A DNA stretch of 64,000 nucleotides from Golubevia sp. BC0850 (GCA_012976225.1 JAAVVG010000003.1:496001-560000), one strand, 5' to 3'. Numbered from the stretch's first letter, positions 10,858-22,719 are shown. Notes: generated by a model from the letters alone, not told the origin. Program-made: numbers and translations.

Positions 10858-13800
10858 TCAGGCTAGATCCAAAGCCTCTAAGAGATCTCCTTCGTCATCT
10901 TCTCCATCGCTCTCATCACTTTCTTCGTCTTCGTCTTCCTCCTCCTCCTCATCCTCCTCTTCTTCCACCTCTAGTTCTTCCTCGACCGCTTCTCGATCCT
11001 CCTCATCTCCCTCTTCGAGACCTGCTCTACCCTCTCCTCTTTCAGATTCCGGGTCAGAGTAGTATGGATTTTGGGGTTCTCCAATCACTTCAATACCCTG
11101 TCTCTCGAGCTCGAAAGAAGACATCCCACTTTGACTTTCACTCCCACTTCTACTTCCACTTCCTCTCTCAGTTCCCCTGACAGCCTGACTTGTACTTCCG
11201 TCTCCGGACTGATTGTCCATGGCGAAGACCTCTGATGGATAGGATCCAGTACTCTGAGGGTTTGAAAGATTAGAGAAGCCAGATCCAGCGGCAGATTGCG
11301 ATCCAGACCCAGAAGAAGTAGAGAAGAGACTAGAGTTCCTCTCCGGCCCAACAGAAGAGAGATTGTCATTCATACTTAGAGAAGTCGATCGAGCTCTTGT
11401 CGAGCTAGGCTGAACCTCTAGATAATCGTTCTTGGGAGAGGTCCTAATACCTGAGTGATCAGATGAGAATCCATAAGAGTTCTCATATCCCATACTAGCT
11501 GGCCTTCGTCTCGAGATGAGAGAGCTATTCGTCCTCCCAGTAGTGGGAGCAGGTGTTGGACTGTTTTTGATGTGAGTGGATTGGGATTGCTTGCTTCTTC
11601 GAGGAGAAGGGGAGAGACTTCCATTTGAGTCCCCTTCATCATCTTCATCTTCGTCTCCGCCCGTTTCAGAAGAGTTCGATCCAGCAGAGGAAGAATTGGT
11701 TGAAGATGTAGTTTCTAGGTATCCACTCTCAAGAGTGCTGCTTCTCGACATTTCTTCTGCTTCCTTTGTGGCTTGAGACTTGAGATATTCTAGACGAGGA
11801 CTTGGAGCTGCTTCGTGGAAGGCAGGCGATAGGACTGGAGGCAGATTTTTTAGAGCTCTCCTTGGAGTCTGCTCTCCTTCTCCGTCGTCCATCTCAGTCG
11901 GTCGTTCCGAAGAAGTGACTTCCTCCTTTCCACCTCCTTCTATCGAGCTTTGTTCTATTTGTTGAGAATCGTTGATTTCCAGTCCAAGTTGATTCGAGTT
12001 CGAATCACTGCCAGGCTCTCTCAGTCCCGATAATCTTGAACTGGAGGTTGATATGTTGATGCTGTTTCGATCGGAGAGACCATTGACTGCGAGAACTTCG
12101 GAAGAGACGTCTGATCTTCTTCCGAGATCTCTTCCTTTCCTCAATTCTTCCACTCCTCCTTCGCCGATTGTATCGTCCGAGGACAGGTCAGAGCTAGAGA
12201 TTCTCTGTGAATTGAAGTGAGTGTGCTCTGATCTCAACCTGGAGGATGTTGAGCCTTGATTCGAAGAGGAAGAAGCAGCTACTGATCTAGCACGAGGAGT
12301 GCTGATCTCTCCTCCCTCGCCATCGTCTTCCAAGAACAGGGCAGAAGGGATTCCTTTCCTAGTTGGCGATCCACTAGACCAAGATCCATACAGGTTCCTC
12401 TCCGCAGGATTAGCTGTCATGGCACTAGAACTCCTGCCTAGAGAGGTCGAGCTTATTTTACCAGACCTGGGGGGAGGAGTTGAAGTTCCGCTCTGCCTAT
12501 TCGAAAGACCTTCCTGAACATGATCATTGAAAGGGCCAGCTCGGTGTTCTTGCCGCGTTCTTTCAGATGCTGTGACGAATGGACTTGAGCCGAGATTTGA
12601 AGGAATACTCCCAGTCAATCTTGAAGGTGAATTGGGAGCTGGAACCAACAAACTGTGAGCGTGAGAGTGAGCGTGTGAAGGTAGATGAGGATGGTTTTCA
12701 TTCGAAGATGTCGGCAGTCCACCATAGAGGATAGGGGAAGAATTGACTGTGATAGCTCGTCTTCTAGGAGAAGTAGGAGCGGAACCAGGTCTTGAATTCG
12801 GTCTGGAAGAAGAAAGAGAGAGATCCCTATCCTTATAGTCCTTGTCTGATCCATAGGCAATCTGTTGGATCGTGGTTCCACTGCTTCCACTCGATCCTCC
12901 TCCGGCACCTGGAAGAGGCACTCGACCAGCCCTGGAAACTGGCCGCGATTGAGATCTTTGAGTGCTTTGGATGGCGCTCGTTCGGATGGGAGTAGGTGGC
13001 AGCTGAGGTATCGGTATTGGTGGAAGAGTTGGATCCGGATCGAACTTCAGCCTCAGAGTGGGATGGAGAATGGGTAGATAGAGATGAGAAGTCGAGTGAA
13101 GGTGGGATTGAGGCGGAGGGGAAGAAGCTTTGGAAGCCACGCTCTCCAGTTCTAGAGGATTGGGCTTCTCCAAGGACTCCTTTTGATCTCGGTCTTGAAT
13201 TGATGAGCTCATAGCAGTGACTTCAGGTTCGGTCTGATCGTTTCCATTCGGCCTCTTCTTTCCTTCTCCTTCTTTCCTCTCCCTTTCCTTTGTCGGATAG
13301 ACTCTAGGACTGCTAACTACAGAGACAGAATTCCCCTTCCACCCTCTGACTTGCCATTGAAGTAGTAAATGACTTTCATAATCTCCCAAATCATAAGGGT
13401 TCCTTAACTTGGCTAAAGGACTTGGTTCAACCCAACACCAATCTGGAATCCATCTTCTACTTGGTAATCTGACTCCTTCTGAGACGGGTGTCGTTCCGAA
13501 CTTGGAGACGAATTGAATATGATAATCTGCAGGTGAAGGTCCAAGAGTTGAGTTGGAATGATTGAAGTTCAATTGAGAAGAGAGATCGAAGACTGCTCCT
13601 GTTCCTCTGGCCAGTTCTGATAGAAGAGAAGGTGAAGACCAACCTTGCACCTTCCGAAGGCAGGCTATCAGGAGAGATGAGACATCTTGGCCATCAAGGC
13701 AGTGCACATAGAGAGGTAGATTCCTAGAATCCAGGATGACCTAAGTGAAGATAGAGAAGGGGAAAATGTAAAGATGCTGCGAAGGTAGCCACTCCATTCT

Positions 13801-14245
13801 CTATCCGACCTTGTACCTTCTCCACTGCAGCCCATAGATCTCTTCAGACACCAATTACTTTACTCACCGTAAGAGCCTTTGCTGCACTTTCCCTTGTCAA
13901 ACCACCAGCTTCCTCCTTGGGTTTCTCGCATCTGATGTGAATGAGGTTGATTGGGTTCGGCTGGTTCTTTGCCCAATCAGTGATGGTTTCGTCCAAAGGT
14001 TTGGGAGTAAGGGATAGGATGGTGACCAACTTGAGCTTTGATAAGAACGGTAGATGTCGTTTCCTTGGATAGGCACCTCGATATAGAGTGGTTGAGCTGG
14101 AGGATGAAGATGATGAGGCTTCTTCTGCTTGAGGGTTAGCCGCTGCTGCTACAGAGAACCTCAACGGTGGCACCAGCGGTCCCATATGGACTGATGGAGA
14201 TTGCAGAAGAGGTTGTCCTATGATCCTATCTAGCTCTGATATCAA
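10858..14245 (-). CDS. Siw14/Oca-type tyrosine-phosphatase-like protein with a long disordered tail
   Basis: Two exons on the minus strand, 14245-13868 and 13740-10858, giving 1086 residues. Exon 1 carries the LYRGAYPRKRHLPFL and TILSLTPKPL segments typical of the Siw14/Oca plant- and fungi-type dual-specificity phosphatase family, and exon 2 starts with NLPLYVHCLDGQDVSSL. In active members (inositol pyrophosphate phosphatases such as Siw14) the loop is HCx5R. Here the arginine position after HCLDGQD is Val, so the domain is probably catalytically dead, as reported for some yeast Oca proteins. After about residue 250 the protein becomes an 800-residue Ser/Pro/Arg-rich disordered region and ends in a very acidic tract (residues about 1040-1080). 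Yeast relatives are much shorter, so the tail is a lineage feature. Role inferred: scaffold or regulatory subunit rather than enzyme. Confidence 0.87.
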
Positions 14246-14531
14246 GGAGGAAGAAGATTTGATGTCAGGGTGTGTTGGAGGTCAAGAGAGGAGAGAAACG
14301 ACTTGTAGCTCTTTACCCCAAGACTCTCATCACATTCCTTGCACAATGTAAGTATAGCTATTGAAAGCAACACTACTCTATCAATTCGATCACTCAATTC
14401 AACAACCTACCTCGACTTCTTCCACCTCAATTCCAGCTTTCTCTCCTAACCTCCTCTACTTTTCCTCTCCACCTCTACCCGATCTCAACTTTTGCGTCAG
14501 GTCCGGCTTTTCCTCTAACCTCATAAATAAG

Positions 14532-15379
14532 ATGGATTCAAAAGAACACAAATCAGTCTCGGATTTCGTTAGCAAAGGAGGAAGCGCTTTTACTTTGGAC
14601 GGGTAAGTATTTCTAGATGGCAATCATGAGCTAGTGGATTAGTGGAACTTCTTAGAGAGCTCATTCTGAAGAACTTCCAGCCATGCGCTCTGTGTTCTCC
14701 TTTGGAGAGGGCTGTATATGGAGAAAGCTCAGATTAGAAGCTCTAGCTTTGAGGCAAGGAAGCTTAAGAGATCGGCCCAATAACTCCCTCTTTCTGCTGC
14801 TGACAAGAACCTTTTCCTTCTGCTGCTTGGACGCGAACTCAGACAAAGAGGGGAGCCGGTAGCTAAGCTTTGTAGGCATAGCAGAAATGGACAGATGGAA
14901 TGTACGGATATCGCAATGGAAGGTGAGTAAAGTAGAGAGCTCAGCTCAGGAAATGGAGGAAGCTGGTGAAGAGAGCTCGAGCCTTACTCTTTAAGCAATG
15001 CTGCAACAGCATCTGTGATCAGGATCATCTGGTAGAAGAATGGGAAATCAGAAGCTCAGCTTTCGGACCTAACTGTGATCTCAAGGCGGCTGGAAGAGTC
15101 GCAAGCACATTCGACCTTAGGCAAGAAGATTGACCCCCTAGCCTTCGTTCCACACTTTCCGTTCTCTCAATTCTCTGAAAACTAGCCAAAGATCTCTTCG
15201 CGGCGATGCAGGTGAGTGTCAGGCAGGGAGGGCCCATCAAATTCTCTTCTCTCTCTCTGAACTTTACTCCTTTCTCCGCCACTCTCATCATCGATTCTTC
15301 GCAGTCCCTCAACTTCTTCTGTACTCTACCTCAAGATCCAAAGCGAACAGACATCGTCTGTGAGAAGATTCCTCAGTGA
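14532..15379 (+). CDS. Possible small multi-exon gene, unrecognised and incompletely modelled
   Basis: A plus-strand start at 14532 opens a 72-base coding stretch beginning MDSKEHKSVSDFVSKGG and ending at a clean GTAAGT donor (about 14603). A plausible last part is an exon around 15199-15228 reading AKDLFAAMQ up to a GTGAGT donor, and a terminal exon from about 15305 reading SLNFFCTLPQDPKRTDIV to a TGA at 15379. The middle exons could not be chained with consistent phase, so the full protein is unknown. It would be divergent from the phosphatase-like gene and convergent with inositol oxygenase. No family is recognised. The alternative is that this is non-coding sequence with chance splice signals. 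Confidence 0.25.
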
Positions 15380-15695
15380 TTCCGCTTTTCAAATCAAACC
15401 TAATGGTACTCTCGAATCCTCGAATCAAATGTAAATCTATTTTGGCTCTTTCAAACTTGCAATCTCAACGAACTCGATTCACCTCTCTTTTTCCTTCAAA
15501 CAGTAAAGAGTCTGTGAAAAAAATATGGAGCTATGATTCGGTGTTCAATGTGTTTCGTCAAAGTACTTGTTACATGAGATGTCAAAGAGATTCTACAGGG
15601 AACTTTCATGGAAAGACAAAATGTGTGAGAGAAAAATGAAGCAAGTCGTGAAAGCCGAAAAGAATTTACAAGATCAGAGAAGAAGAGGAAAAAGA

Positions 15696-17127
15696 TTACC
15701 AGTTGATAATGGCATTTCTTCCTCCAGTGATGTACTTGTCGACCAAGCTTTGATAGTATTCCTTCAAGTCTTCGACCTTGGGTGGGTCGTCCGACTTTGA
15801 ATATAAATCATAAGGGTTAAAAGCTCTGACATTCTCTAATGCTTCTTCTCCTCTCTTAGTGTTGAGCAGCCAACTGTAACCTCCACGAGAGTGCCAGGGG
15901 TAGAAGGAGTGAAGACGGACCATGTCTAGAGCGGCTTGTGGAAGAGAGGAGTTCTCTTTCAGGATCCAGTAGAGGTATTCTGAAAGTAGGAGAGAGAAAA
16001 GAGAGGCACGAATGGTCAGGTTGATGAAAATGAAAGATGAGAGTTCAAAAGAACGAGAGCTCCTGTCTTTGTCTTACTCACCGTCGTGTCCCCATGATAG
16101 CATGACGTTGTCGATTCCACAGTCGGGCTTGTAGATTCCGTAATTGGTTCCATAGACTTCGTGGTTGACATCCGGGTTTCCATCAAAAGTGTTTGGATAA
16201 ACGATGGCTTCTCTGTCGAAGGCACATCCTACGACGAAGGTATCACCAACCACGTCCCACTGAGACTCAGCTCCGTAGAAGAAGAGGAGCTTTCCTAGAT
16301 CGTGGAGGAAACCTAGAGAAGAGAAAGGCGAGAGGGGGGAGATAGACAAGAGGAGTCAGCGACAGTGCTCGAACCTTGCCTTGAGTCGACATCTATCTAT
16401 ACTCTACTCACCAGTTAGCTGCATCCAATCTGGCTTACCGTCTCTGCGCATGGCTTCGGCGGTTTGTAGTAGATGTTGAATTTGACTGACCGAGGTATCA
16501 GGATCAGATTCATCGATAAGAGTGTCTAGAGAAGAAAGAGGGGAAGAGGGTTGGATAGGATTGGTCAGTGACAGTTTGTCAGGGGTTTCAGTCGAGATCG
16601 AGAGGTTCTCACCTAACTTTTCGGCTGCTTCCCAGATTGTTAATTGAGCTTTGGGCTTGTAGTCTGGAGAATTGGTTGGAATGAATCTTTTACGAGCTTC
16701 GAGATTGTACTCCATGGTTCTGGTGAAGTGAAGAAACCGACGGCGAGTTAGAATTCGTCGCCATCTCAAAAACACCACTCATTCCTGCCTGATGATTTTA
16801 ATTCTACCCAATGAGACTCGTTCATTCCAATTAAACTCAATTCACCTCAACTCACTGTTTCTCGTGTTGCTCTTTGTAAAAGTCCTTTACGCTCTGAGCA
16901 GCGTCTTCGTACTTGCGGAAGTCCTCCTTATCCTTCTCTGAATCGAACTTTGACTTGGAGTTCCATTCATCGTGACCTGGAATTGGGACCCCAGGATGTT
17001 GAGCTTCATATAAGAGAATGTCTTCGATAGCGTCACATGTGTTTTCGAACTCTTGTCCGTTTGGCGCTTTCTTGACTGAAGGGAGAGGTAGTTGAACTGG
17101 GGTGGGAGAGACTGCGATTGGTGCCAT
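15696..17127 (-). CDS. MIOX: myo-Inositol oxygenase
   Basis: Di-iron oxygenase that cleaves myo-inositol with O2 to D-glucuronate, the first step of inositol breakdown; cytosolic. Exons on the minus strand: 17127-16856, 16719-16613, 16525-16412, 16312-16082 and 15979-15696, giving 335 residues, a normal length for fungal and plant enzymes. The metal-binding HD-domain motifs are visible: LTGFLHDLGK supplies the His-Asp pair, SWGHDEYLYW (its GHD split by an intron) gives another His, and VRLHSFYPWHSRGGY the later His and substrate contacts. DVVGDTFVVGC and FNPYDLYSKSD are further family signatures, and the C-terminus ends close to the conserved tryptophan. The start is the first Met of an N-terminal region that includes the expected FKYEDA-like helix (FRKYEDAAQSVKDFY). 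The gene is not next to other inositol genes. Confidence 0.96.
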
Positions 17128-17677
17128 TTTGGAGAGTGGATGAAGAATTGATGGACGTTTGTGGGGTGGGAGAAGATTTGTTTCTGGAGAAATCTTGTTG
17201 AGCTTTATAGTTTATTCAGATGACCGAGCAAGAGGTCAAGCCGGCGTCTCCACGGCGACCTCTCAGAGTAGCGAAGTCGTTCCTTTCCCACACTCGAAAT
17301 CACAGGTTCACTCCTATTCTCTGAGTGTGTATTGCAAATTGATTCTATTGAGAGAGGTGGTTTACAAGCTCGATCCTCAAATGGGATGTGGAATATTAAA
17401 AAAGAAAGAAAAAAAAAACGTGTTAGAAAGATTACATGGTAGCTGTGGGGAAAGAAAAGTTGATAGCAGTGCCTCTAGATGTTATGAGATCATTCAGCTC
17501 TTCGATTCCGATTTTATCTCAGAGTCCTTCGGATCTGCAGAATAGAAGAGGATGGAGAAGAGAAGAGGTCAGCAAAAATTCATCAATCCCGCCACCCAAC
17601 ATTTCAAGTCGCCTTCTGAGGTTTCAACGAACGACGTACGCACCTAAGTGGTCCATCGTTCGTGACCCTTCCTTCCA
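17128..17677. other. Intergenic region upstream of inositol oxygenase
   Basis: It lies between the MIOX start codon and the Mdj1 stop codon on the same strand. I see only short ORFs without recognisable content; an A-rich tract is present at about 17400-17420. Confidence 0.4.
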
Positions 17678-19939
17678 TCATTGACCTTTCATCTTGCCGA
17701 GAGCCCATCCAAACCAACTTTTAGACGCACTTTCACCTTCTGTTTCTCCTTTCGTTTCCTGGGTTGGAGCTTCGCTCTGGCTTAGCTTCTCTTCCGAAGT
17801 AGACCCTTCTGTTGACGTCGAAGGTTCTGGAGCTGAAGTTGGAGTGGCAGTTGGTCGAGGAGTTGGAGTTGGGGTAGGAGTTGGAGTTGGAGTTGGAGTT
17901 TGAGGTGGAGTTGACGGCGTCCTACCTTCAAGATCGTCCGCATAGGCTTGAAGAAGTTCCTTTTGACGTTTCGTGAGAGACCTTTTGAGAAGCAAAGCAA
18001 AGTTTGTGAGCTAAAATTCCAAACGAACAATTCCACAAGCAAGGAGAGTAACTCACCTTGGCATGACGACGTCAAACTGAACCAACAAATCCCCCTTATC
18101 TTTGCCTCTTCTGGTAAGATTCGGTACACCTCTACCTCTCAGTAGCATTTCTTCACCAACTTGAGTTCCAGCAGGAACTCTAACATCAACCTCTCCATCC
18201 AAAGTAGGAACTCTAACTTTCCCACCTAAAATAGCAGTATGCGCTTGAACTCTTGCAGCGAAATGTAAATTAGCACCTTGTCTTCTCCAAATTTTTGAAG
18301 GTTTGACTTGAACTCTAACATAAAGTGAACCATTTGGACCATTCCCACTTAGCGGAGCATCACCTTGACCATCCAATCTAACTTTAGCACCATCATCAAC
18401 TCCAGCTGGAATTTGAACTTCAGTAGATCTTCTACTTCTAACTTTACCAACTCCTTCACATTCATTACATGCATCTCCAGGTGAAACGGTTTCTCCAGAA
18501 CCAGAACAAGCTGGACAAGTTGAAGCCATTTGAAATCCAGATTGAATAACGAAAGTTCTGGTTCCAGTTCCACCACATTGTTGACATCTTGATTTTTTGG
18601 CTCCTTTCCTTATACCATTTCCAGAACATGGTTTGCAGGTTTCTATAGGGGTCGTTATCACTGTTCTATTAGCTCCTCGACAAGCTTCTTCGAAAGAGAG
18701 TGAAACTGAAACTTCAACATCATCTCCTCTTGAAGGACCTGCGAAACCTGCTCCTCCTTGTCCAGATCCTCCTCCACCTCCTCCAAAAGCTCCGAAGAGA
18801 TCATCGAAGATTGTAGATCCACTAGAAGATCTTCCTCCTCCCATACCTCCTCCCATTCCACCAAATCCTCCGAAACCTCCAAAGGGTGATCCGGCTCCGA
18901 AAGGTGATCCACCACCACCTCCTCCGAAGGGATCGAATCCTTGAGATCCATCTGTAGTTCCGTATTGATCGTAGGCTGCTTTCTTCTTGTCGTCGGAGAG
19001 GATCTGAGAGGAAATGTAGGTAGGGAGACAAGAGATTCAGTCGGTCAGCTGCCGAGTCTCGAGGAGAGATTTCAGCCTCTCAGAGCTGGAACCAAGCCAT
19101 GAACAAGGAATTGGAAATTAAGGATACCAAAGGTCCGAATCCTCAAGTTCTGAGATGATGTCGTCTGAGTCGATCTCTTCCAAGAAGCTTCTTAATCCCA
19201 GCTGCGAGTCATCTTTCTATCTTGTCTCACTCCTTCCCCTTTTCATTCCCTCTCATTCGACAGATTGGATGCCTATGAATATTCAAGTTCCTTCCGTTGG
19301 GATCCCGTTTGCCCAGCTTTCAAAGTCACTCGACACTTACATCATAAGCACTCTGAATTTCTACAAACTTTTCCTTAGCTGCCTTGTCCTTATTCGTGTC
19401 AGGATGAAACTTCTTAGCCAGCTGTTGATAGTTAATGCGAAGAAGATTGAAATGGGAGCAAGATCCAAAGATAGAAGAAGGATATGGAAAGAGATAATTA
19501 GAGACCATGAATCTCAATTTCAAGAAGAAAAAGAAAAATGTAAACTCACATCGTAATAAGCTCCCTTGATCTCCTTTGGCTTTGCATCCTTCTTAACACC
19601 CAAAGTGGCATATGGATCCTTACTAGCTCTACTGATGGCGGAAGAAGAGAAATCCCTTGTAGTTGGAGGTTGTTTTCTTTTTGAGAAGTTGGCAGTGGAG
19701 AATGGTCTCAAGGAGGAACTACTTGAAGATGGCTCGGATGAAGATCTCGACCTTGAATTGAGATTGAATTTTGGGTTCTGACTTGAATTCTGAGTTCGCT
19801 TTCTTGAGGTAGCGTGAGCTGTGGAGCTACTGCAAATTGAGGAAGAGCAAGAAGCTGAGGCTGAGGCTGAAGCAGAGGAGATGGCAGCTAATGCAGTTGA
19901 TGCAGCGTTCCTACCATGAGCTGGTAAGTTAACAACCAT
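17678..19939 (-). CDS. MDJ1: Mitochondrial DnaJ/Hsp40 co-chaperone, Mdj1-like
   Basis: Class A J-protein that stimulates mitochondrial Hsp70 and binds unfolded proteins in the matrix. Exons on the minus strand: 19939-19550, 19421-19341, 19003 to about 18057, and 17981-17678; about 573 residues. The N-terminal 115 residues are Ser/Ala/Arg-rich and end in an [14 protein letters not shown] region, typical of a long matrix presequence. The J domain starts at [15 protein letters not shown] and contains HPD in [13 protein letters not shown] Gly/Phe-rich linker follows, then four CxxCxGxG zinc repeats ([32 protein letters not shown]) and the client-binding beta domains with [13 protein letters not shown]. 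The last exon adds a tail with a Pro-Thr repeat and ends [10 protein letters not shown], a short amphipathic end seen in Mdj1-type proteins. Orthology to Mdj1 rather than ER or cytosolic Ydj1 is inferred from the presequence and the lack of CaaX or HDEL. Confidence 0.92.
17856..17902. repeat. Hexamer repeat coding (Pro-Thr)n in the Mdj1 tail
   Basis: Tandem GTTGGA-type units which, read on the minus strand, encode an alternating Pro-Thr run in the C-terminal exon of the DnaJ gene. Slight unit variation shows it is not entirely recent. Confidence 0.8.
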
Positions 19940-20297
19940 CTTGAATCCAGCTTGTAAAAAGAGAACCCAATAGAAGAGTGAGAGTGTGAGTGAGAGTGAG
20001 AGTGAGAGTGGGATTGAAGTGAGCTCAAGATGAAAGGTGAAACTTCTCGCAGCTTCGATTCGATTGGGTCGCAGCCTATTCGCAGCCTCGGACCTTTCTC
20101 CTCCCAGAGCAAGGACATGGAGATCAGAAGAATTGTCTTAACGTGTGGCAAATACCTTTTAACAATTACCTCCAAACTTGCCGCTCAGACCAGATTCTGA
20201 AGCTCGAAAGTGGCGCTCGCTTGGATACTATCTCGTCGCCACTGACTGCTTGACTTTACGCACTTGACCTGCTTCTCACGCCATCATCGTCAACAAC
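19940..20297. promoter_or_regulatory. Divergent promoter between Mdj1 and the Mim1-like gene
   Basis: A 358-base region between two genes transcribed away from each other, both encoding mitochondrial proteins. It includes a short GAGTGA/GAGAGT repeat at about 19977-20010 next to the Mdj1 start. I see no clear TATA box. Co-regulation of the two mitochondrial genes is a guess from the layout only. Confidence 0.5.
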
Positions 20298-21260
20298 ATG
20301 AGTTCCTCTTCTTCTTCTTCCTCTAATCTAGAAGGACAATCACAATCACCAGCTTCATCTGAAGGATCTTCAACATCTGCCAACAATCGAATGACAGCCT
20401 CAACGATTTCTCATTTGGAATTGCCTCCATCCTCTTCTTCATCTTCATCCTCTCAACGATCTTCTTCAAGTCATTTAGCTCCACCACCTTCATCTTCATC
20501 TCCAACCATTTCAGCTTCAGGTACAACGACTGGAGACGATTCAGCTTTAGACGCTTTACTTTTAGCTCATGACAGAGTTTCTTCAAATGATTCAGCATCT
20601 CACAATCCACTTGAAGATGATGACGATCATGATCGTCATCATCACAATTCCCACTCTCAAGAAGATCATCATCACCATCATCATGCAGAAGGAACAACAG
20701 CCTCAACAGGTGCACCAACAACAACCAAACACAGTTCCTCAAAACCAGATACGATACCTACAGTTTCCTCCACAGGAATGCCCAGATTTCTACCACGTCG
20801 AACTTCCAATTCCACTAATTCCGACTCTACAATTTCAGAAGCGGGAGATCCTAACACCAATTCCTCCTCACCATTAGCGCCTTCAGGTTCTTTACTCTTA
20901 GCAGCATTCTCTTCCAACCCATTACCATTTACAAGAAGAGCTTCCTTAATTCTAGCAGCTATGGCTGTCAACCTAGGTTTACCATTTTTAAATGGAGTCA
21001 TGTTAGGTTTTGGTGAAATCTTTGCAAGAGCTGTTTTGGCTCCTATGTTTGGATTGGCTCCTGCTAGTATCAATGTTGGAGCTCCAGGATCTGGAATTGG
21101 TCCAAGTCCTAGTGATGTTGGTCCTAGAAGACCAGTGGGATCGGGATTGGGAATTGGTTTCGATGCTAGTAGGATTGGAAGGGAAAAGGATGGTAGTTGG
21201 AGTAGAGCTGGGACTGCTCAATTGGACAGTACTAGTTTGGGAGATGCTAGTAGGAGATGA
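20298..21260 (+). CDS. MIM1: Mim1/Tom13-like mitochondrial outer-membrane biogenesis protein
   Basis: Single-exon gene of 320 residues. Mim1 inserts alpha-helical proteins into the mitochondrial outer membrane and helps assemble the TOM complex. Residues 211-255 read FTRRASLILAAMAVNLGLPF followed by LNGVMLGFGEIFARAV, which carries the conserved single membrane segment with GxxxG-like packing and the NG-x-MLGFGE signature of the family. The first 200 residues are a disordered Ser/Thr/Pro-rich extension containing an acidic then histidine-rich block at residues 107-129, much longer than in yeast Mim1 (about 110 residues). The C-terminal 65 residues are Gly/Ser-rich. The gene faces away from Mdj1 across a short promoter. 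Confidence 0.82.
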   Translation: MSSSSSSSSNLEGQSQSPASSEGSSTSANNRMTASTISHLELPPSSSSSSSSQRSSSSHLAPPPSSSSPTISASGTTTGDDSALDALLLAHDRVSSNDSASHNPLEDDDDHDRHHHNSHSQEDHHHHHHAEGTTASTGAPTTTKHSSSKPDTIPTVSSTGMPRFLPRRTSNSTNSDSTISEAGDPNTNSSSPLAPSGSLLLAAFSSNPLPFTRRASLILAAMAVNLGLPFLNGVMLGFGEIFARAVLAPMFGLAPASINVGAPGSGIGPSPSDVGPRRPVGSGLGIGFDASRIGREKDGSWSRAGTAQLDSTSLGDASRR

Positions 21261-22719
21261 ACAGATGGGATGATGAGGGGGAAATGGGGTTTTGAGACAG
21301 AGGGTGGAGATTGTAATGGATTTTAGGTGAGTCGAAGGATATTGCAAGCTTCGAAAAATGAAAGTGTAGAAGGAAGACTCAGTTTGAAGAAGCAAAAGAG
21401 GAAGCAAAGTAAACACTTCAGCTTCCTTTGTTTACCCCTTAGACTCTTTTATCCGAACCTCTTTTCTCATGAGGAAGTTTCCAAGGAAAGCTTCATGAGT
21501 CTACTCTAAGTTTGTGCCCTTTGTTATCTGGAAGACTCAGTTCTTTTTCCTCAGAGTCTCTTGAATTGACCTCTTCCACCTCTGATTCTCTTCCTTCGCT
21601 CGCTGTCTCAGGAGATTCCTATCAGCAATCTTTGACACGAGAATATCAGCCTAAGAATTGGAGTACTCAAGTATACTCAAACTAGAAACTTAAAACAGAG
21701 AATAGCTTTCAGATCCTCACTCTTTAAAGGTTCTGCGTCCCACCACTTTCTTCAGAGCACCACTCAATTCAAAAGCAGCAAACCTCAATCACCGATTCAA
21801 GCTCAATTTTCCTCTACTCTTAGTTCCTTGAACGCCCAACGAATTCAAACCACGATAGCTCTTGAAGAGCCACTGTACTCTGTAAATCAATCCATTTCGA
21901 TGAGCTATCGAATCTTAGATCTTTTGGCTCTGGGTTCTTCTGAAATCGAAGGGCGTTACTTGGGTCTTGTAAAATTCTCGTGATTCTGGATCTCTATGTC
22001 CCTCCCAGGAGAGGCCTATAGAATGTAACAAGGAGATGTTGGAGAAGGTGAGAAAGAGCTCTTATCTTTTGAGGCAAGAGATGCGAGACCGACGGACTCG
22101 GACTAGAATTACCCTGATCTTTAGGCATGAAGACAACTACAGATCCTTCAGAATTTCAGAATAGCGGTCGAGGGAACAGGTACATAAGTCTTGTACGAGA
22201 GAGGAAGAAGGGTGAAAGGAAGCTGCTCCGAGGCCCCTGAAAGAAGCCCTCTCTCAAAGGGAGCTATAAATAAATTTGTACGAGAATCTAAAGGCGGAGC
22301 CTTGATTAATACGCCAAAACTGTCGACAGGAGAAGGTTCTGAAGCAAGACTAGATGCATGCAACGAAGTGTTGTTCTTTGGCTAGCGCACTTCCTTAAAA
22401 GGGAAGGTTCGAGGATTGTTTGATGAATCTCCCTCCAACGCTTTTCTCTCTCCCACTTTCTCTTTTCTCTACCATATTCTCCATTTTCTTTAATCTTGCT
22501 TAAATTCTTTAAAACCTCTCTTTTTAATCTCTCCAAAGCTTTCGCCTCTTGAGGCTCCAACGATATCTCCAACTTTTTGCTTTAATCCCGATCACTCTCA
22601 CCAACCTTCACTACCCTCCTTAACAACCCCTCTTCCTCCTCCTCAAGCAACTCTCCTTCTCCTTTCTGCTTCTCATCCATTTCAACCCCTCAAGTCAATC
22701 AAAAGAAAAAGAAAAGAAA
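21261..22719. other. 1.46 kb gap upstream of the first secreted-protein gene
   Basis: No ORF here has recognisable content. A TATAAATA element lies at 22265-22272, about 450 bases before the next start codon, and the last 200 bases before that start are rich in C/T and then A, as expected for a fungal 5' leader. I see no RNA gene. Confidence 0.4.

Noticed and set aside
15696-20297. An inositol-catabolism gene cluster around MIOX
   Set aside because: The neighbours (a phosphatase-like scaffold and Mdj1) are not enzymes of inositol or glucuronate breakdown.
22191-22572. Short ORFs near 22.2-22.6 kb and a GGTTCGAGG box at about 22405 resembling a tRNA B box
   Set aside because: No matching A box, acceptor stem or cloverleaf could be found around it; the ORFs are charged low-complexity sequence.
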